Assembly (NCBI RefSeq): GCF_026319365.1
Contig: NZ_JAPDMS010000004.1
Coordinates: forward strand, 310,001 to 374,000
Direction of reading: 5' to 3'
Length of the DNA stretch: 64,000 bases
Source of the DNA: Methylophaga sp. OBS1
Lineage (GTDB): Bacteria; Pseudomonadota; Gammaproteobacteria; Nitrosococcales; Methylophagaceae
Shown: positions 37,367 to 48,694 of the stretch, piece by piece
Layout of the letters: each line of letters begins with the position of its first letter
Numbering within the stretch: the stretch's first letter is position 1
Made by a program: the position numbers and the translations under genes
Notes under the pieces: model-generated
What the model saw: only the letters and a program-made list of their open reading frames with translations
Databases searched by the model: none
What the model was told of the DNA's origin: nothing

Positions 37367-37416
37367 AGTTTTCTCCCCCTAAAAATTGTTCAATTCAGCA
37401 CACTGAATGACTCAGC

Positions 37417-38667
37417 TTAAAAATTCCCCTGGAACCAGCTTTTCATTCTTGACAACATGCCTTTAAACCCGTCACTTACTCTGATTTCACCATGCCCCGG
37501 GGCATGTTCCTCGTTGCCAAATAACAGCAACCCGACACCCGTGGCATGGATAGGATTACGCACCACATCAACCAGTCCCCCGACGTGTTGTGGTACGCCC
37601 AGACGCACAGGCAGATGGAAGACTTCTTCAGCGAGTTCGATGACGCCTTCCATTTTGGAACTACCGCCTGTCAGCACGATGCCGGCAGCCAGCATTTCCT
37701 CAAATCCACTGCGACGCAGTTCAGCCTGAACCAGCATCAACAGCTCCTCATAACGTGGTTCCACGACCTCAGCCAGGGTTTGTCTGGCCAGTTGTCGTGG
37801 CGGCCGGTCGCCGACACTGGGCACTTCGATGGTTTCATCTTCACGTGCCAGTTGGGTCAACGCACAGGCGTATTTGATCTTGATTTCTTCGGCGTATTGC
37901 GTCGGTGTCCGCAACGCGACCGCGATGTCATTAGTCACCTGGTCACCGGCAATCGGAATCACCGCGGTATGACGAATGGCGCCATCGACAAACACGGCAA
38001 TATCGGTAGTGCCACCACCGATGTCGATAATGCAGACACCCAGTTCTTTTTCATCTTGATCCAGCACTGAATAACTGGAGGCCATCTGCTCCAGAATGAT
38101 GCCGTCTACATGCAGGCCGCAGCGCTCAATACATTTGGTTATATTCTGGGCAGCACTGACCGCACCGGTAATCAGATGCACCTTGGCCTCCAGACGAACC
38201 CCGGACATGCCAATCGGCTCACGGATACCTTCCTGATTATCGATAATGAATTCCTGTGGCAAAACATGGAGCAGTTGCTGATCGCCCGGGAAATGCACGG
38301 CGCGGGCTGCGTCCAGTACCCGATCCAGATCACCCTGGGTCACTTCTTTATCCCGAATCGCCACGGTCCCATGGGAGTTCAGACTGCGGATGTGACTGCC
38401 GGCAATACCAGCAAAGACTGAATGGATCTGGCAGCCTGCCATCAGCTCAGCCTCTTCAATCGCACGCTGGATTGACTGCACGGTGGACTCGATATTGACC
38501 ACCACGCCTTTTTTCATGCCCCGGGCCGGATGCGAACCGATACCGATGATCTCCAGCTGGTTTTCATTGGGGCCGGCATCCAGAATCGGCGCCGCCACAA
38601 TCGCCACCACCTTGGAGGTGCCGATATCCAGTCCGACGATGAGCTCTCTCTCGTTACGTTTCGACAT
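37417..38667 (-). CDS. ftsA: Cell division protein FtsA
   Basis: 416 residues, actin-like. Phosphate loops GLDIGTSKV near the N-terminus and CIIDIGGGTTDIAVF, with LTGGSSKMEG later; the 1C subdomain lies between. The C-terminal amphipathic helix GMLSRMKSWFQGNF is the membrane-targeting sequence that tethers FtsZ. ATG overlaps the ftsQ stop (TAATG). Confidence 0.98.
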   Translation of the reverse strand: MSKRNERELIVGLDIGTSKVVAIVAAPILDAGPNENQLEIIGIGSHPARGMKKGVVVNIESTVQSIQRAIEEAELMAGCQIHSVFAGIAGSHIRSLNSHGTVAIRDKEVTQGDLDRVLDAARAVHFPGDQQLLHVLPQEFIIDNQEGIREPIGMSGVRLEAKVHLITGAVSAAQNITKCIERCGLHVDGIILEQMASSYSVLDQDEKELGVCIIDIGGGTTDIAVFVDGAIRHTAVIPIAGDQVTNDIAVALRTPTQYAEEIKIKYACALTQLAREDETIEVPSVGDRPPRQLARQTLAEVVEPRYEELLMLVQAELRRSGFEEMLAAGIVLTGGSSKMEGVIELAEEVFHLPVRLGVPQHVGGLVDVVRNPIHATGVGLLLFGNEEHAPGHGEIRVSDGFKGMLSRMKSWFQGNF

Positions 38668-39446
38668 TACACAGTCCCATTAAAATCAGGTTGCTGGCCG
38701 TCTTTCCAGACCACGGCCAGCCCGTTGGTATAACGCATATCAATTTCTTTAATCTGTTCTCTGAAGCTGCTCAGACCACTGCGATAGACATCGATAAAGC
38801 GCTGTAGCCGGGCATCGCCCTCAGCACGCCCCAACTTCAGATGCAGCCCTTCATTAAAATCCACTTGCCAGGCACGGCGTTTATCCATGCTGATCGCGGT
38901 CACGCGGAGTCCCAGTGTTTTCAGCTCTTTCTGAATATCCACGAGTCTTCTGGCCATCAGTTCACTGGTGCCCTCCGGGCCATTCATCTGCACCAGACCG
39001 GTGGGAATGGTATTCAGCGCCGGTCTGAATACGCCGCCGAGACTGTTCACCAGACCATCTTCATTCCAGCGCGCCACCGCTTTATGTTCTTCAACCACCA
39101 GATGCAATGTATCCGGCCAGATACGTCTGACCTGAATCTGTTTAATCCAGGGCAACGCTTCACCGGCTGCGCGGATACTGGCGACATCGACATCCAGAAA
39201 GCTGCCACGGACATACGGCGACACCGCCTGTACCAGTTCATCCCGATCCACATGGCGGATATCGCCCTCCACGGTGACATGCTTCACCGGTAGCGTGTTT
39301 GCCTCGTATAAATAGGCACCGCTACCGATGATCATCATGACAACCACTATCGCCACGGCTTGCTTCAGTGACTGTTTCCAGTCTCTGGGCTGGCTGGCTT
39401 TGGCTTCAGTCATGCTCGCACCCCGTTTTGGTCTGGTCACCACCAT
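38667..39446 (-). CDS. ftsQ: Cell division protein FtsQ
   Basis: 259 residues from the ATG at 39446, chosen because AGGGAG is 8 bases upstream; ATG at 39452 is only 2 bases from it. A cytoplasmic tail, one membrane span (about 30-50: AVAIVVVMMIIGSGAYLY), a POTRA domain (VKHVTVEGDIRHVDRDELV) and a beta domain follow. FtsQ links early and late divisome proteins via FtsL/FtsB. The start overlaps the ddl stop. Confidence 0.94.
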   Translation of the reverse strand: MVVTRPKRGASMTEAKASQPRDWKQSLKQAVAIVVVMMIIGSGAYLYEANTLPVKHVTVEGDIRHVDRDELVQAVSPYVRGSFLDVDVASIRAAGEALPWIKQIQVRRIWPDTLHLVVEEHKAVARWNEDGLVNSLGGVFRPALNTIPTGLVQMNGPEGTSELMARRLVDIQKELKTLGLRVTAISMDKRRAWQVDFNEGLHLKLGRAEGDARLQRFIDVYRSGLSSFREQIKEIDMRYTNGLAVVWKDGQQPDFNGTV

Positions 39447-40384
39447 CAGCATGACTCCCTGACACTGGTTTCCAGAATGCGCCAAACCAGATCATCAAAA
39501 TCAATACCAGCCTGTTTGGCTGCCATCGGCACCAGACTGTGGTCGGTCATGCCCGGCACGCTATTGGCTTCCAACAGATAAAACTCACCTTTACCGTCGC
39601 GCATAAAATCAACCCTGCCCCAGCCAGACATGCCCAGTCCGTCAAAAGCTTTCAAGGCCAATTGCTGCATCTGCTGTTCACTGTCTGAATCCAGTCCACA
39701 GGGGCACAGATATTCGGTCGAATTCGATTGATACTTGGCTTCGAAGTCATAAAATTCGCGAGGCGTTTTAAGGCGGATAGCCGGTAAAGGCTCACCATCC
39801 AGAATCGTGACGGTGTATTCCTCACCCTGAATCCACTGCTCGGCAATCACATCGGCGTCGTATTGCAATGCCAGTTCAATCGCCTGCTTGAGTTCATCCA
39901 CGGTTTTGACCTTACTCATACCGATGCTGGAGCCTTCATTGACTGGCTTGATAATCAGTGGCAGTCCCAGACGGGAAACCAGCATCCCGGCATCGCTATC
40001 AGCGCTGACACGGGCAAAACCGGCGGTGGGCAGACCCTGCTGGATCCAGTTGTTTTTGCTGATGCGTTTATTCATTGACAGCACCGAAGCAGCCACACCA
40101 CTTCCGGTGTAGGGCAGATTCACCGCCTGCAAAAAGCCCTGAATTTCACCGTCTTCGCCACCACGTCCATGCAGCACGATAAAGGCCCGATCAAACTGAC
40201 CACTGCCCAGTTTGTGGCAGATATCAAAGCTGACATCGATGCCATATGCATCAACGCCTTTACGCTGTAAACCAGCCAGCACGGCCTTGCCACTGATCAG
40301 CGAAATTTCACGCTCAGCGCTGCGACCGCCCATCAGCACGGCAACCCGTCCGAATTCTGCAGCATTCTCAATACGGCGGCTCAT
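39446..40384 (-). CDS. ddl: D-alanine--D-alanine ligase
   Basis: 312 residues, ATP-grasp enzyme making the D-Ala-D-Ala dipeptide. N-terminal substrate motif LMGGRSAEREISL, Gly-rich loop NEGSSIGMSKV, and metal-binding region GWGRVDFMRD...LEANSVPGMT. This is the DdlB position in the dcw cluster. It overlaps murB by four bases (ATGA). Confidence 0.97.
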   Translation of the reverse strand: MSRRIENAAEFGRVAVLMGGRSAEREISLISGKAVLAGLQRKGVDAYGIDVSFDICHKLGSGQFDRAFIVLHGRGGEDGEIQGFLQAVNLPYTGSGVAASVLSMNKRISKNNWIQQGLPTAGFARVSADSDAGMLVSRLGLPLIIKPVNEGSSIGMSKVKTVDELKQAIELALQYDADVIAEQWIQGEEYTVTILDGEPLPAIRLKTPREFYDFEAKYQSNSTEYLCPCGLDSDSEQQMQQLALKAFDGLGMSGWGRVDFMRDGKGEFYLLEANSVPGMTDHSLVPMAAKQAGIDFDDLVWRILETSVRESC

Positions 40385-41274
40385 GCACTGGCCTCCCCGA
40401 TGATATGTACTTCCGGTGTCAACCGTACGCCCTGCAACTGTTCCACTTTGTCCTGAACCAGATAAATCAGGTTTTCTATATCCGCTGCCGTGGCAGTGCC
40501 ATCATTAACAATAAAGTTGGCATGTTTGCTCGATACACTGGCGCCACCCACGGTCAGTCCCTTGAGCTGACTGCTTTCGATCAGTCGTCCTGCAAAATCC
40601 CCCTCAGGATTGCGAAATACTGAACCGGCGCAGGGCTGATTAGTGGGCTGGCTGGCATTACGTTTTTTCAACAGATCGCGAATCAGATCGGTTTCAGTGC
40701 TGGCATCACCCTGCTCAAACTGCATGCTGGCAGCGACAAACCATTCGCCCTCTGGCAAAGCCACATGACGATAATGCACATCAAAATCGGCCAATGGACG
40801 CTGACGCAGTTCGCCAGATCTGTCTATCGTGGTCACACTGCTGACAAAGTCCCAGGTTTCACTGCCATGAGCACCGGCATTCATTGCCAGCGCGCCGCCC
40901 AGTGTGCCGGGAATGCCAGCAAACCATGCCGCGCCTTTGAGGCCGGCCTTGGCGACCTGCTTGGCGAGTTTGCTGCAATAAAGACCCACTTCGGCTTCCA
41001 CGGTGTTGCCTTCGATATCAATATTCTGCAAGGCGCCTGCAGTCACAATCACGGTGCCGTTAAAACCACCATCACGCACCAGCAGATTACTGCCGAGTCC
41101 CAGCCAGAGCACCGGTTCATCGGCTGGCAACTGCTGCAGAAAGACCGCCAGATCAATCGCATCTGCCGGGCGGTAGAGTTGTTTCGCCTCGCCGCCGACA
41201 CGCCACGAGGTATAGCGCGCCAACGGTTCATGCTTTTTGAGTTCGCCTCTTAAAGTCCGCTGCAAGGCCATCAT
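40381..41274 (-). CDS. murB: UDP-N-acetylenolpyruvylglucosamine reductase MurB
   Basis: 297 residues, FAD enzyme completing UDP-MurNAc. FAD-binding blocks [15 protein letters not shown] and [11 protein letters not shown], substrate loop [19 protein letters not shown] and active-site Ser in GSVFRNP are present. The short form and location inside the dcw cluster differ from E. coli, where murB is elsewhere. It overlaps murC by four bases. Confidence 0.97.
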   Translation of the reverse strand: MMALQRTLRGELKKHEPLARYTSWRVGGEAKQLYRPADAIDLAVFLQQLPADEPVLWLGLGSNLLVRDGGFNGTVIVTAGALQNIDIEGNTVEAEVGLYCSKLAKQVAKAGLKGAAWFAGIPGTLGGALAMNAGAHGSETWDFVSSVTTIDRSGELRQRPLADFDVHYRHVALPEGEWFVAASMQFEQGDASTETDLIRDLLKKRNASQPTNQPCAGSVFRNPEGDFAGRLIESSQLKGLTVGGASVSSKHANFIVNDGTATAADIENLIYLVQDKVEQLQGVRLTPEVHIIGEASA

Positions 41275-42692
41275 TCAGCACCTCCGCTCAAGACTTCGGG
41301 CAGCGCCTGTGCCATCCGGCCAATATCACCGGCGCCCAGGGTCAGCAGCACATCACCGTCCTGCAACAGGCTTGGCAACACAGTGAACAGCGCCTCTTTA
41401 TCTTCAGCAAACACCGGCTCGACCTGACCACGCAGACGGATTGCCCGACACAGGCTGCGGGCATCAGCCCCGGCAATTTTAGCTTCGCCTGCCGGATACA
41501 CTTCCAACACCACCAGGACATCAACCGATGACAAGACCTGAGCAAAGTCTTCGAACAAATCACGGGTACGGGTATAACGGTGAGGCTGGAAGACCACCAC
41601 CAGACGGTTATCCGGCCAGCCGGCACGGGTAGCCGCTAAAGTGGCTGCGATTTCAGTGGGATGATGGCCATAGTCATCAATCAAAGTCGCTTCACCACCA
41701 TCTGCTTTGACCGGTCCCAGCAAGTTGAATCGGCGGCCAATACCGTCAAATTTCAGCAAGGCTCGCTGGCAGGCTTCAATCTTGACCTGCAGGTTACGGG
41801 CAACGGCCATCGCCGCCGTTGCATTCAAGGCATTATGCAGACCGGGCATATTCAGGGTGATAGGGAAACGTTCACCGCTGTGCTTTTCAATCACAGTAAA
41901 AAAGCTCTGACCCTGACACTGGGTCAGATCCACCAGTTGATAATCCGCCTCTTCATCCTGCCCATAGGTTATGAACGGCCGGGTGACTTCGGTCAGCAAG
42001 TCCTTAATCACCGGATCATCCAGACACATCACCGCGAGCCCATAAAACGGCAGGTGATGCAGGAACTCAACAAAGGTCGCTTTGAGTTTGTCGAAGCTGC
42101 CTTCATAGGTCGCCATATGGTCCTGATCGATATTGGTGACGACCGCGATCATTGGCTGCAGATACAGGAACGACGCATCACTTTCGTCGGCTTCAGCGAC
42201 AAGATAACGTCCGGTACCGAGACGGGCATTACTGCCGGCGCTGTTAAGACGTCCACCGATCACAAAAGTCGGATCCAAATCGCCTTCACTGAGCAGGCAG
42301 GCAATCAGGCTGGTTGTAGTGGTTTTGCCATGAGTGCCGGCGACTGCAATGCCGTAGCTGAAACGCATCAGCTCGGCCAGCATTTCTGCGCGCGGCACCA
42401 CTGGGATATATTGCTCACGTGCGGCCTGTAACTCCACATTATCTTCGGTAACAGCGGTAGTGACGACGACCACATCGGCGCCTTTTAGATAGTCCGGATC
42501 ATGACCAATCATGATGATGGCGCCCAGGGTACGCAGATGCTTGATCAGGCTGTTTTCAGCCAGATCACTGCCCGTCACCTGATAGCCGAGGTTGAGCAGT
42601 ACTTCGGCAATACCGCCCATACCCACACCACCGATACCGATGAAGTGAATATGCTTGACCCGGCTTTGCATGGCTGAGGTTAATCTATCCAT
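41271..42692 (-). CDS. murC: UDP-N-acetylmuramate--L-alanine ligase MurC
   Basis: 473 residues from ATG at 42692, which has GGAG at a 7-base spacing; the longer in-frame form to 42761 would extend 70 bases into murG. Rossmann [15 protein letters not shown] loop GTHGKTTT (119-126) and C-terminal ligase domain with [10 protein letters not shown]. Adds the first amino acid of the stem peptide. It overlaps murG. Confidence 0.96.
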   Translation of the reverse strand: MDRLTSAMQSRVKHIHFIGIGGVGMGGIAEVLLNLGYQVTGSDLAENSLIKHLRTLGAIIMIGHDPDYLKGADVVVVTTAVTEDNVELQAAREQYIPVVPRAEMLAELMRFSYGIAVAGTHGKTTTTSLIACLLSEGDLDPTFVIGGRLNSAGSNARLGTGRYLVAEADESDASFLYLQPMIAVVTNIDQDHMATYEGSFDKLKATFVEFLHHLPFYGLAVMCLDDPVIKDLLTEVTRPFITYGQDEEADYQLVDLTQCQGQSFFTVIEKHSGERFPITLNMPGLHNALNATAAMAVARNLQVKIEACQRALLKFDGIGRRFNLLGPVKADGGEATLIDDYGHHPTEIAATLAATRAGWPDNRLVVVFQPHRYTRTRDLFEDFAQVLSSVDVLVVLEVYPAGEAKIAGADARSLCRAIRLRGQVEPVFAEDKEALFTVLPSLLQDGDVLLTLGAGDIGRMAQALPEVLSGGAE

Positions 42693-43773
42693 GGGCATAC
42701 TCCAGACACAGATCGGCAATCCGTGTCGCACTGCCGATTTTCGCGACTTGTCTCGCCGCATTAGCCATGGTTAATAATCCTTCTCTGTCTTGATCAAACT
42801 GACGCAGGCTGACTGACAACGCGTCTGCTTTGAGCTGATCGTCCGCAATCAGCGTGGCCGCGCCGGCATCGACCAATAGCGCCGCATTGTGCGTCTGATG
42901 GTCATCCACCGCATAAGGATATGGCACCAGAATCGATGCCACACCGGCTGCCGCGACTTCGGCGACAGTCAGGGCACCTGCCCGGCAGATAACCAGATCT
43001 GCCCAGCTATAGGCAGCAGCCATATCAGCAATAAAATCAGTAATTTCAGCTTCCACACCTGCCTGACTGTAAGCATTTCGACAGGCTTCAATATGTTTCT
43101 TGCCACATTGATGGCGCACTTCTGGCCGCTCGTTTGTGTCCATCAGTTGTAGCGCTACCGGCACTACCTCATTCAGGGTTCGAGCCCCCAGGCTGCCGCC
43201 TAAAACCAGCACTTTAAGTCGGCTCATATCCGCACTCTGACGCAGGTGCGGCATCGGCAGATCTTCAATCTGTTTACGCACCGGATTACCTACCCACTCA
43301 GCCTCGACTTTGTTATCAAAACTGTTGGGGAAACCGGTGAGTACCCGTTTTGCGATTTTTGCCAACAGTCGATTGGTCAGACCCGGAATCGCATTCTGCT
43401 CATGAATCAGTAGCGGTTTTTTCAAAAGCCAGGCAGCCACACCACCGGGCCCGGAAGCAAAACCACCCAGTCCGATCACCACATCAGGGTTAAACACTCG
43501 CATCAGATGCCATGCCTGCCAAACCGCCTTGATGACACGAAACGGCGCCATCAGCCAGCCGAGCGTACCGTTACCACGCAGCCCAGCCACCTTGATAAAA
43601 GTCAGCGGGTAGCCTGCCTTAGGCACCAGCTCAGACTCAATGCCTCTCTGTGTACCAATCCAGCTCACTTCTACCTCACGCTGTTTCAGTTCATCAGCGA
43701 CTGCCAGTGCCGGGAACACGTGACCACCGGTGCCACCGGCCATGATCATGACTTTGACTGTCTTCGTCGTCAT
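42685..43773 (-). CDS. murG: Lipid II synthase MurG (UDP-GlcNAc transferase)
   Basis: 362 residues, GT-B glycosyltransferase at the inner face of the cytoplasmic membrane, converting lipid I to lipid II. G-loops [14 protein letters not shown] and GGFASGPGG, later [11 protein letters not shown] and the donor-binding region ([15 protein letters not shown]). Overlaps ftsW by four bases. Confidence 0.97.
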   Translation of the reverse strand: MTTKTVKVMIMAGGTGGHVFPALAVADELKQREVEVSWIGTQRGIESELVPKAGYPLTFIKVAGLRGNGTLGWLMAPFRVIKAVWQAWHLMRVFNPDVVIGLGGFASGPGGVAAWLLKKPLLIHEQNAIPGLTNRLLAKIAKRVLTGFPNSFDNKVEAEWVGNPVRKQIEDLPMPHLRQSADMSRLKVLVLGGSLGARTLNEVVPVALQLMDTNERPEVRHQCGKKHIEACRNAYSQAGVEAEITDFIADMAAAYSWADLVICRAGALTVAEVAAAGVASILVPYPYAVDDHQTHNAALLVDAGAATLIADDQLKADALSVSLRQFDQDREGLLTMANAARQVAKIGSATRIADLCLEYAHG

Positions 43774-44909
43774 CGTCTGATCCTTGCCGAGGCTTTCTCG
43801 GGTAGCCGGGTTTCCATATCGACACGGAACAGCAATGCAATCGCCACGCAGACAATCACCAGACTACTGCCGCCATAACTCATCAATGGCAGGGTCAAGC
43901 CTTTGGTGGGCAATGCGCCCATGTTGACGCCAATATTGACGCAGGCCTGCATGCCCAGCCAAATGCCGATACCGTAGGCCACCTGGGCACCAAATACCTG
44001 ACCTGCCATTTCTGCAGCGCGGCCAATCGCCAGTGCCCGCCAGATAAAGATGAAAAACAGCACAATTACTGCCAGCGCGCCGACCAGCCCCAGTTCCTCT
44101 GCCAGAATGGAGTACAGAAAGTCGGTATGGGCTTCCGGCAGGTAGAACAGTTTCTGCATACTGCTGCCAAGCCCCACGCCCAGCCAGTCACCTCGGCCAA
44201 AGGCAATCAGCGCCTGGGTCAACTGAAACCCCGCCCCGAAGGGATCAGCCCAGGGGTCCATAAAACTCTGCAAACGTTCCAGCCGGTATGGTGCTACCCA
44301 GATCAGCATCGCGAACAACCCCGCCATCACGGCAATCAGTGCGGCGAAGACATCCAGCCTTGCGCCGCCCAGAAACAGCATCGCCAGCACCGTAGACATG
44401 ATCACCACCATTGAGCCCATATCCGGCTGCAACAGCAACAATAATGCCGCTACACCCAGCAACATCAGTGGTGCCAGGACTTTAAGAAAAGAGGTGTGCA
44501 ACTGACCATGGTGACGCTGCAGATAATCGGCAATGTAGAGGATGGCAAAAAGCTTGATAACCTCCGCTACCTGCAGATTCACCGGCCCCAACGGCAGCCA
44601 GCGGCTTGCGCCGTTGACCTCCCGGCCAATGCCGGGAATCAGAACCAGAACCAGCATAAACACACCAAACATTAATAGTTGTGGCGCAATTCGTTGCCAG
44701 ACAGCCAGTCTGATCGACACTACTGCCCAGGCCGCGCCCAGGCCGGCGACTGCAAAGACCACCTGTCGAATGAAATAGAACAATGGCTGCCCGGTCATGC
44801 TGTCAGCAATCGTAATTGAGGCCGAGCACACCATAATCAGCCCGACAAACATCAGGGCACCTGAAGCAAACAGCAGACTACGGTCAAATTGCAGCTTGGA
44901 CTCACTCAT
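43770..44909 (-). CDS. ftsW: SEDS peptidoglycan polymerase FtsW
   Basis: 379 residues, about ten membrane spans. SEDS blocks GREVNGASRWLPLGPVNLQVAEVIKL, LQPDMGSM and the essential AHTDFLYSILAEELG loop with the conserved Asp are intact. Septal glycan polymerase acting with FtsI. Four-base overlaps at both ends. Confidence 0.96.
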   Translation of the reverse strand: MSESKLQFDRSLLFASGALMFVGLIMVCSASITIADSMTGQPLFYFIRQVVFAVAGLGAAWAVVSIRLAVWQRIAPQLLMFGVFMLVLVLIPGIGREVNGASRWLPLGPVNLQVAEVIKLFAILYIADYLQRHHGQLHTSFLKVLAPLMLLGVAALLLLLQPDMGSMVVIMSTVLAMLFLGGARLDVFAALIAVMAGLFAMLIWVAPYRLERLQSFMDPWADPFGAGFQLTQALIAFGRGDWLGVGLGSSMQKLFYLPEAHTDFLYSILAEELGLVGALAVIVLFFIFIWRALAIGRAAEMAGQVFGAQVAYGIGIWLGMQACVNIGVNMGALPTKGLTLPLMSYGGSSLVIVCVAIALLFRVDMETRLPEKASARIRR

Positions 44910-46261
44910 GCCGCCAGCCCCCTTACCGCCTGCTCGAACTTGTCGCCACGCTCAACATAACCACTGAACATATCGAAACTGGCACAAGCCGGTGACAACA
45001 GAACACTATCCCCCTGCTGTGCCGCCTGCCGTGCCTGACTGACTGCGTCATTCAGATCTACGGCTAAACGCGTCTCTACACCCGGTGGCACAATCGCCGC
45101 AATCTTGTCCGCATCTTCACCCATCAGCACGACCGCACGAACGGCTTTTTTCAAGGTTCGTGTCAATTCGCTGAAGTTCTGATCCTTGCCGACACCGCCA
45201 GCGATCAACACAATCGGCCCGTTACCGGCCAGGCCTTCGATGGCTGCTACACAGGCACCGATATTGGTTGCCTTGGAGTCGTTGAACCAGCGCACGCCAT
45301 CCAGTTCTCTTACCAGGCGGCATCGATGCGGCAAGCCCTTGAATGCCTGCAATGCCGTCAACATTGCCGACATCGGCAGCGCCATGGCTGACCCCAGGGC
45401 CAGCGCAGCCAGCGCATTAGCCAGATTGTGGGTACCCACCATTTTCATTTGACTCGCTGCCAGCAAAGGCTCATTGCCCTCGGCCAGCCAGGTTTCCCCG
45501 TCTTTCTGCAGCAGACCGAAATCCACACCTTCTGTTTGATGCAGACTGAAACCGATCTGGATTCGGCTGCCATCTGCCATTGCACTCACAATGGGATCGT
45601 CACGGTTGATGACCATGACACCGTCCCCGTTAAAGATTTTCTGTTTAGCACGCTGATAATCTTCAACTGAATCATAACGATCCAGATGGTCCGGGCTGAC
45701 ATTGAGCACCACGGCTGCGAAGGCATTCAGTGAGCAGACTGTTTCCAACTGAAAGCTTGAGAGTTCCAGTATGTAGAAATCCGGTGCCGTCTCCTCAAGC
45801 AGATCCAGCGCCGGCGTACCCAGATTGCCGCCGGTGCGGGTATTCTTGCCCGCCAGTTGTGCCATCAGCGCCAGTAAGGTGGTTACGGTGCTCTTGCCGT
45901 TAGAACCGGTAATCGCTACCACCGGGGCATCGGCGTAACGGGCGAACAGTTCGATATCCCCGACCATTTCGATACCGGCTTCACGCGCAGCGCGGATCTC
46001 CGGCAGCCGCGGGTCGACACCCGGGCTCAGAATAATCAGGTCAGCCTTGAGCATCCAGTCCAGTTCCAGGGCACCGGTTTTGATCAGCACCTGCGGATAA
46101 TCCTGCTGCAGCGTGGTCAGTGCCGGCGGCTGTTCACGGGTATCCATCACCGCAACACTGAGTGCCCGGTCAGCAAGAAACCGTGCACAAGACAGCCCGG
46201 TCTGTCCCAGACCGATGATCAGGCAGCTTTTATGTGTCAGTTTGTTCATGCTTCTTGTCAT
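44906..46261 (-). CDS. murD: UDP-N-acetylmuramoylalanine--D-glutamate ligase MurD
   Basis: 451 residues. N-terminal [16 protein letters not shown] loop GSNGKSTVT near 118, and NDSKATN typical of MurD in the central/C-terminal domain. Adds D-Glu to the stem. The annotated ATG overlaps the mraY stop (ATGA); a second in-frame ATG four codons later (46249) is possible. Confidence 0.97.
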   Translation of the reverse strand: MTRSMNKLTHKSCLIIGLGQTGLSCARFLADRALSVAVMDTREQPPALTTLQQDYPQVLIKTGALELDWMLKADLIILSPGVDPRLPEIRAAREAGIEMVGDIELFARYADAPVVAITGSNGKSTVTTLLALMAQLAGKNTRTGGNLGTPALDLLEETAPDFYILELSSFQLETVCSLNAFAAVVLNVSPDHLDRYDSVEDYQRAKQKIFNGDGVMVINRDDPIVSAMADGSRIQIGFSLHQTEGVDFGLLQKDGETWLAEGNEPLLAASQMKMVGTHNLANALAALALGSAMALPMSAMLTALQAFKGLPHRCRLVRELDGVRWFNDSKATNIGACVAAIEGLAGNGPIVLIAGGVGKDQNFSELTRTLKKAVRAVVLMGEDADKIAAIVPPGVETRLAVDLNDAVSQARQAAQQGDSVLLSPACASFDMFSGYVERGDKFEQAVRGLAA

Positions 46262-47340
46262 CGTATTTTCAGCGTTGCCAAACCAATCAAAACCAGGAAT
46301 ACCGTCACTATCCAGAAACGCACGATGATGCGTGGCTCTGGCCAGCCTTTAAGCTCATAGTGGTGGTGTATCGGCGCCATCAGGAACACGCGTTTCCCGC
46401 GTAGCTTGTATGAGGCGACCTGTATCATCACCGACAGGGTTTCGATCACAAACACGCCGCCCATAATCAGCAGTACCAGTTCCTGGCGAACCAGCACGGC
46501 GACGGTCCCTAATGCTGCTCCCAGCGCCAGCGCGCCGACATCGCCCATAAACACCTGTGCGGGATAAGTGTTGAACCACAGAAAGCCCAGTCCAGCCCCG
46601 ACCAGTGTGGCGCAGAATACGGTCAGTTCACCGGCACTGGGGATAAACGGAATCTGCAGATACTGCGCAAACTCAAAGTGACCACCGACATAACTGAACA
46701 AGCCCAGTGCTGCCGCCACCATCACCGTGGGCATAATCGCGAGCCCGTCGAGACCGTCGGTCAGGTTAACCGCGTTACTACTGCCTACAATCACCAGGTA
46801 GGTCAGCAGCATGTACCAGCCGCCCAGTGGAATCACGACTTCTTTGAAAAACGGCACGATCAACGTGGTTTCCTCGGGGACGGTTGCTGTCAAAAACAAA
46901 AATACCGCTGCACCGGCACCAAACACCGACTGCCAGAAATATTTATAACGGCTCAGCAGACCGCGCGGGTCCTGCCTCACCAGCTTGATGTAATCATCAA
47001 CAAAGCCAATCACACCGAAGGCCAGGGTCACAGTCAGTACCACCCAGACATATCGATTGCTGAGGTCTGCCCATAACAGGGTGCTGACAGCAATCGCCAC
47101 CAGAATCAGGGAGCCGCCCATGGTCGGGGTGCCACTCTTGCTGAAGTGTGATTCCGGACCATCGCGTCGGACCACCTGGCCAATCTGTTTAAAACTCAGT
47201 TGCCGAATCATAGTCGGACCGATCAGCAAGGCAATGCCCAGCGCCGTCATTGTTCCCAGAATCGCCCGCAGTGTCAGATACTGGAAGACATTAAACCCGC
47301 TGTAATATTGGCTCAGGTATTCACTTAACAGCAGCAGCAT
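46258..47340 (-). CDS. mraY: Phospho-MurNAc-pentapeptide transferase MraY
   Basis: 360 residues, ten-span membrane enzyme forming lipid I. Conserved GFVDDYIKL (Asp pair), [28 protein letters not shown] and the APIHHHYE loop HHH motif are visible. Its start overlaps the murF end by 20 bases. Confidence 0.97.
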   Translation of the reverse strand: MLLLLSEYLSQYYSGFNVFQYLTLRAILGTMTALGIALLIGPTMIRQLSFKQIGQVVRRDGPESHFSKSGTPTMGGSLILVAIAVSTLLWADLSNRYVWVVLTVTLAFGVIGFVDDYIKLVRQDPRGLLSRYKYFWQSVFGAGAAVFLFLTATVPEETTLIVPFFKEVVIPLGGWYMLLTYLVIVGSSNAVNLTDGLDGLAIMPTVMVAAALGLFSYVGGHFEFAQYLQIPFIPSAGELTVFCATLVGAGLGFLWFNTYPAQVFMGDVGALALGAALGTVAVLVRQELVLLIMGGVFVIETLSVMIQVASYKLRGKRVFLMAPIHHHYELKGWPEPRIIVRFWIVTVFLVLIGLATLKIR

Positions 47341-48694
47341 TGCCCTCTCCCTCTTGCGCCAGCCGATCGGCCAGCTTATCCAGTTGCATAAAACGCGAGC
47401 CTTTGATCAGGCATGTCACATCGCTGCCCAAGTCCTGTTTCAGGCTCTGCTGCAAAGCGTCGAGATCCTCAAAATGTCGTGCACCGCACCCAAACTGCTG
47501 TCCGGCCATTTGACTGCTGGCACCAACGGTGAATAATCTGCTGACACCGGCATCTTGTGCTTGTTTACCCATCTCACCGTGAATCTTGTCAGTGTCTTTA
47601 CCCAGTTCACCGAAATCCCCCAGCACCAACCAGCGCTCGCCAGCAAAGCTGCTCAGGGTTTTCAGTGCCTGTAAGTAGGAACCGGGGTTGGCGTTGTAGG
47701 TATCATCAAGCAGGCGAGAGTCATTAATGCCTTTTCTCAATTGCAGCCGATGAGGTACGGCACGCATACTGGCGAGACCACGCACCATTGCATCTACCGG
47801 CACTTCCAGTGCGCGGCAGACTGCAATCGCAGCCAGAGCGTTGTTGACGTTGTGCAAACCCGGTAAGGGCAGATCAAAATGATGACTGACCCCTTCCATC
47901 TCAACCATGAAGTGGCTGGCTGTAGGATCCGGCTGAATGTAGTCCGCGTGGATATCAGCTTCATTCTCCAGGCCGAAAGTCAGGATTTTTCTATCCGCAA
48001 TCAACGGTGCCCATATTTCCTGATAAGGCATGTCGGCATTGACCACGGCGGTACCCGTTTCCGACAACCCCGTATAAATAGCGCCTTTTTCAACTGCCAC
48101 CCCCGCTTCGGTACCGAAGCCCTCCAGGTGAGCCGGTGCAATGTTATTGATGACCGCGACATCGGGTTGGGCAATCTTGACCAGTTGGGCGATTTCTCCA
48201 GGATGGTTGGTACCCATTTCAATCACAGCGAACTTGTCCTCAGGATCCAGACGGCACAGTGTCAGCGGCACACCCAGTTCGTTGTTGTAGTTACCCTGTG
48301 TCGACAGGACGGGGCCCATCTGCCGCAAAATGGCAGTGACCATCTCCTTCACGCTGGTTTTACCGTTACTGCCGGTAATAGCTACAACCCGGGTCCGATT
48401 CTGATGCAGCCAAGCACGCGCGATTTTGGCAAAGGCCTGGCGAACATCCTTGACCAACAACTGCGGCAGCGGGTCATCACGCAGTTCTGACACCAGCGCA
48501 GCACTGGCTCCCGCTTCACGGGCCTGGGCAAGAAAATCATGGCCATTGACATGTTCGCCTTTAAGAGCGACAAACAGTTGTCCCTCTTTTATCTTCCGGG
48601 TATCAATCACAGCGCCACGCACTTTAACTTCGCCCGCGTTGGTCTCACAGCCCAGTAAATTGCTTAGTTGCGCCAGTGTCATCGATAACGCCAT
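47321..48694 (-). CDS. murF: UDP-MurNAc-tripeptide--D-Ala-D-Ala ligase MurF
   Basis: 457 residues. ATP loop [11 protein letters not shown] near 108-118, [10 protein letters not shown], and DDTYNANP in the C-terminal domain identify MurF. Adds the D-Ala-D-Ala made by Ddl. ATG overlaps the murE TGA (TGATG). Confidence 0.97.
   Translation of the reverse strand: MALSMTLAQLSNLLGCETNAGEVKVRGAVIDTRKIKEGQLFVALKGEHVNGHDFLAQAREAGASAALVSELRDDPLPQLLVKDVRQAFAKIARAWLHQNRTRVVAITGSNGKTSVKEMVTAILRQMGPVLSTQGNYNNELGVPLTLCRLDPEDKFAVIEMGTNHPGEIAQLVKIAQPDVAVINNIAPAHLEGFGTEAGVAVEKGAIYTGLSETGTAVVNADMPYQEIWAPLIADRKILTFGLENEADIHADYIQPDPTASHFMVEMEGVSHHFDLPLPGLHNVNNALAAIAVCRALEVPVDAMVRGLASMRAVPHRLQLRKGINDSRLLDDTYNANPGSYLQALKTLSSFAGERWLVLGDFGELGKDTDKIHGEMGKQAQDAGVSRLFTVGASSQMAGQQFGCGARHFEDLDALQQSLKQDLGSDVTCLIKGSRFMQLDKLADRLAQEGEGNAAAVK

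Noticed and set aside
36674..37420. Plus-strand open frame of 248 codons
   Set aside because: Antisense to ftsZ; His- and Gln-rich shadow translation.
41661..42431. Plus-strand open frame of 256 codons
   Set aside because: Antisense to murC with no motif.
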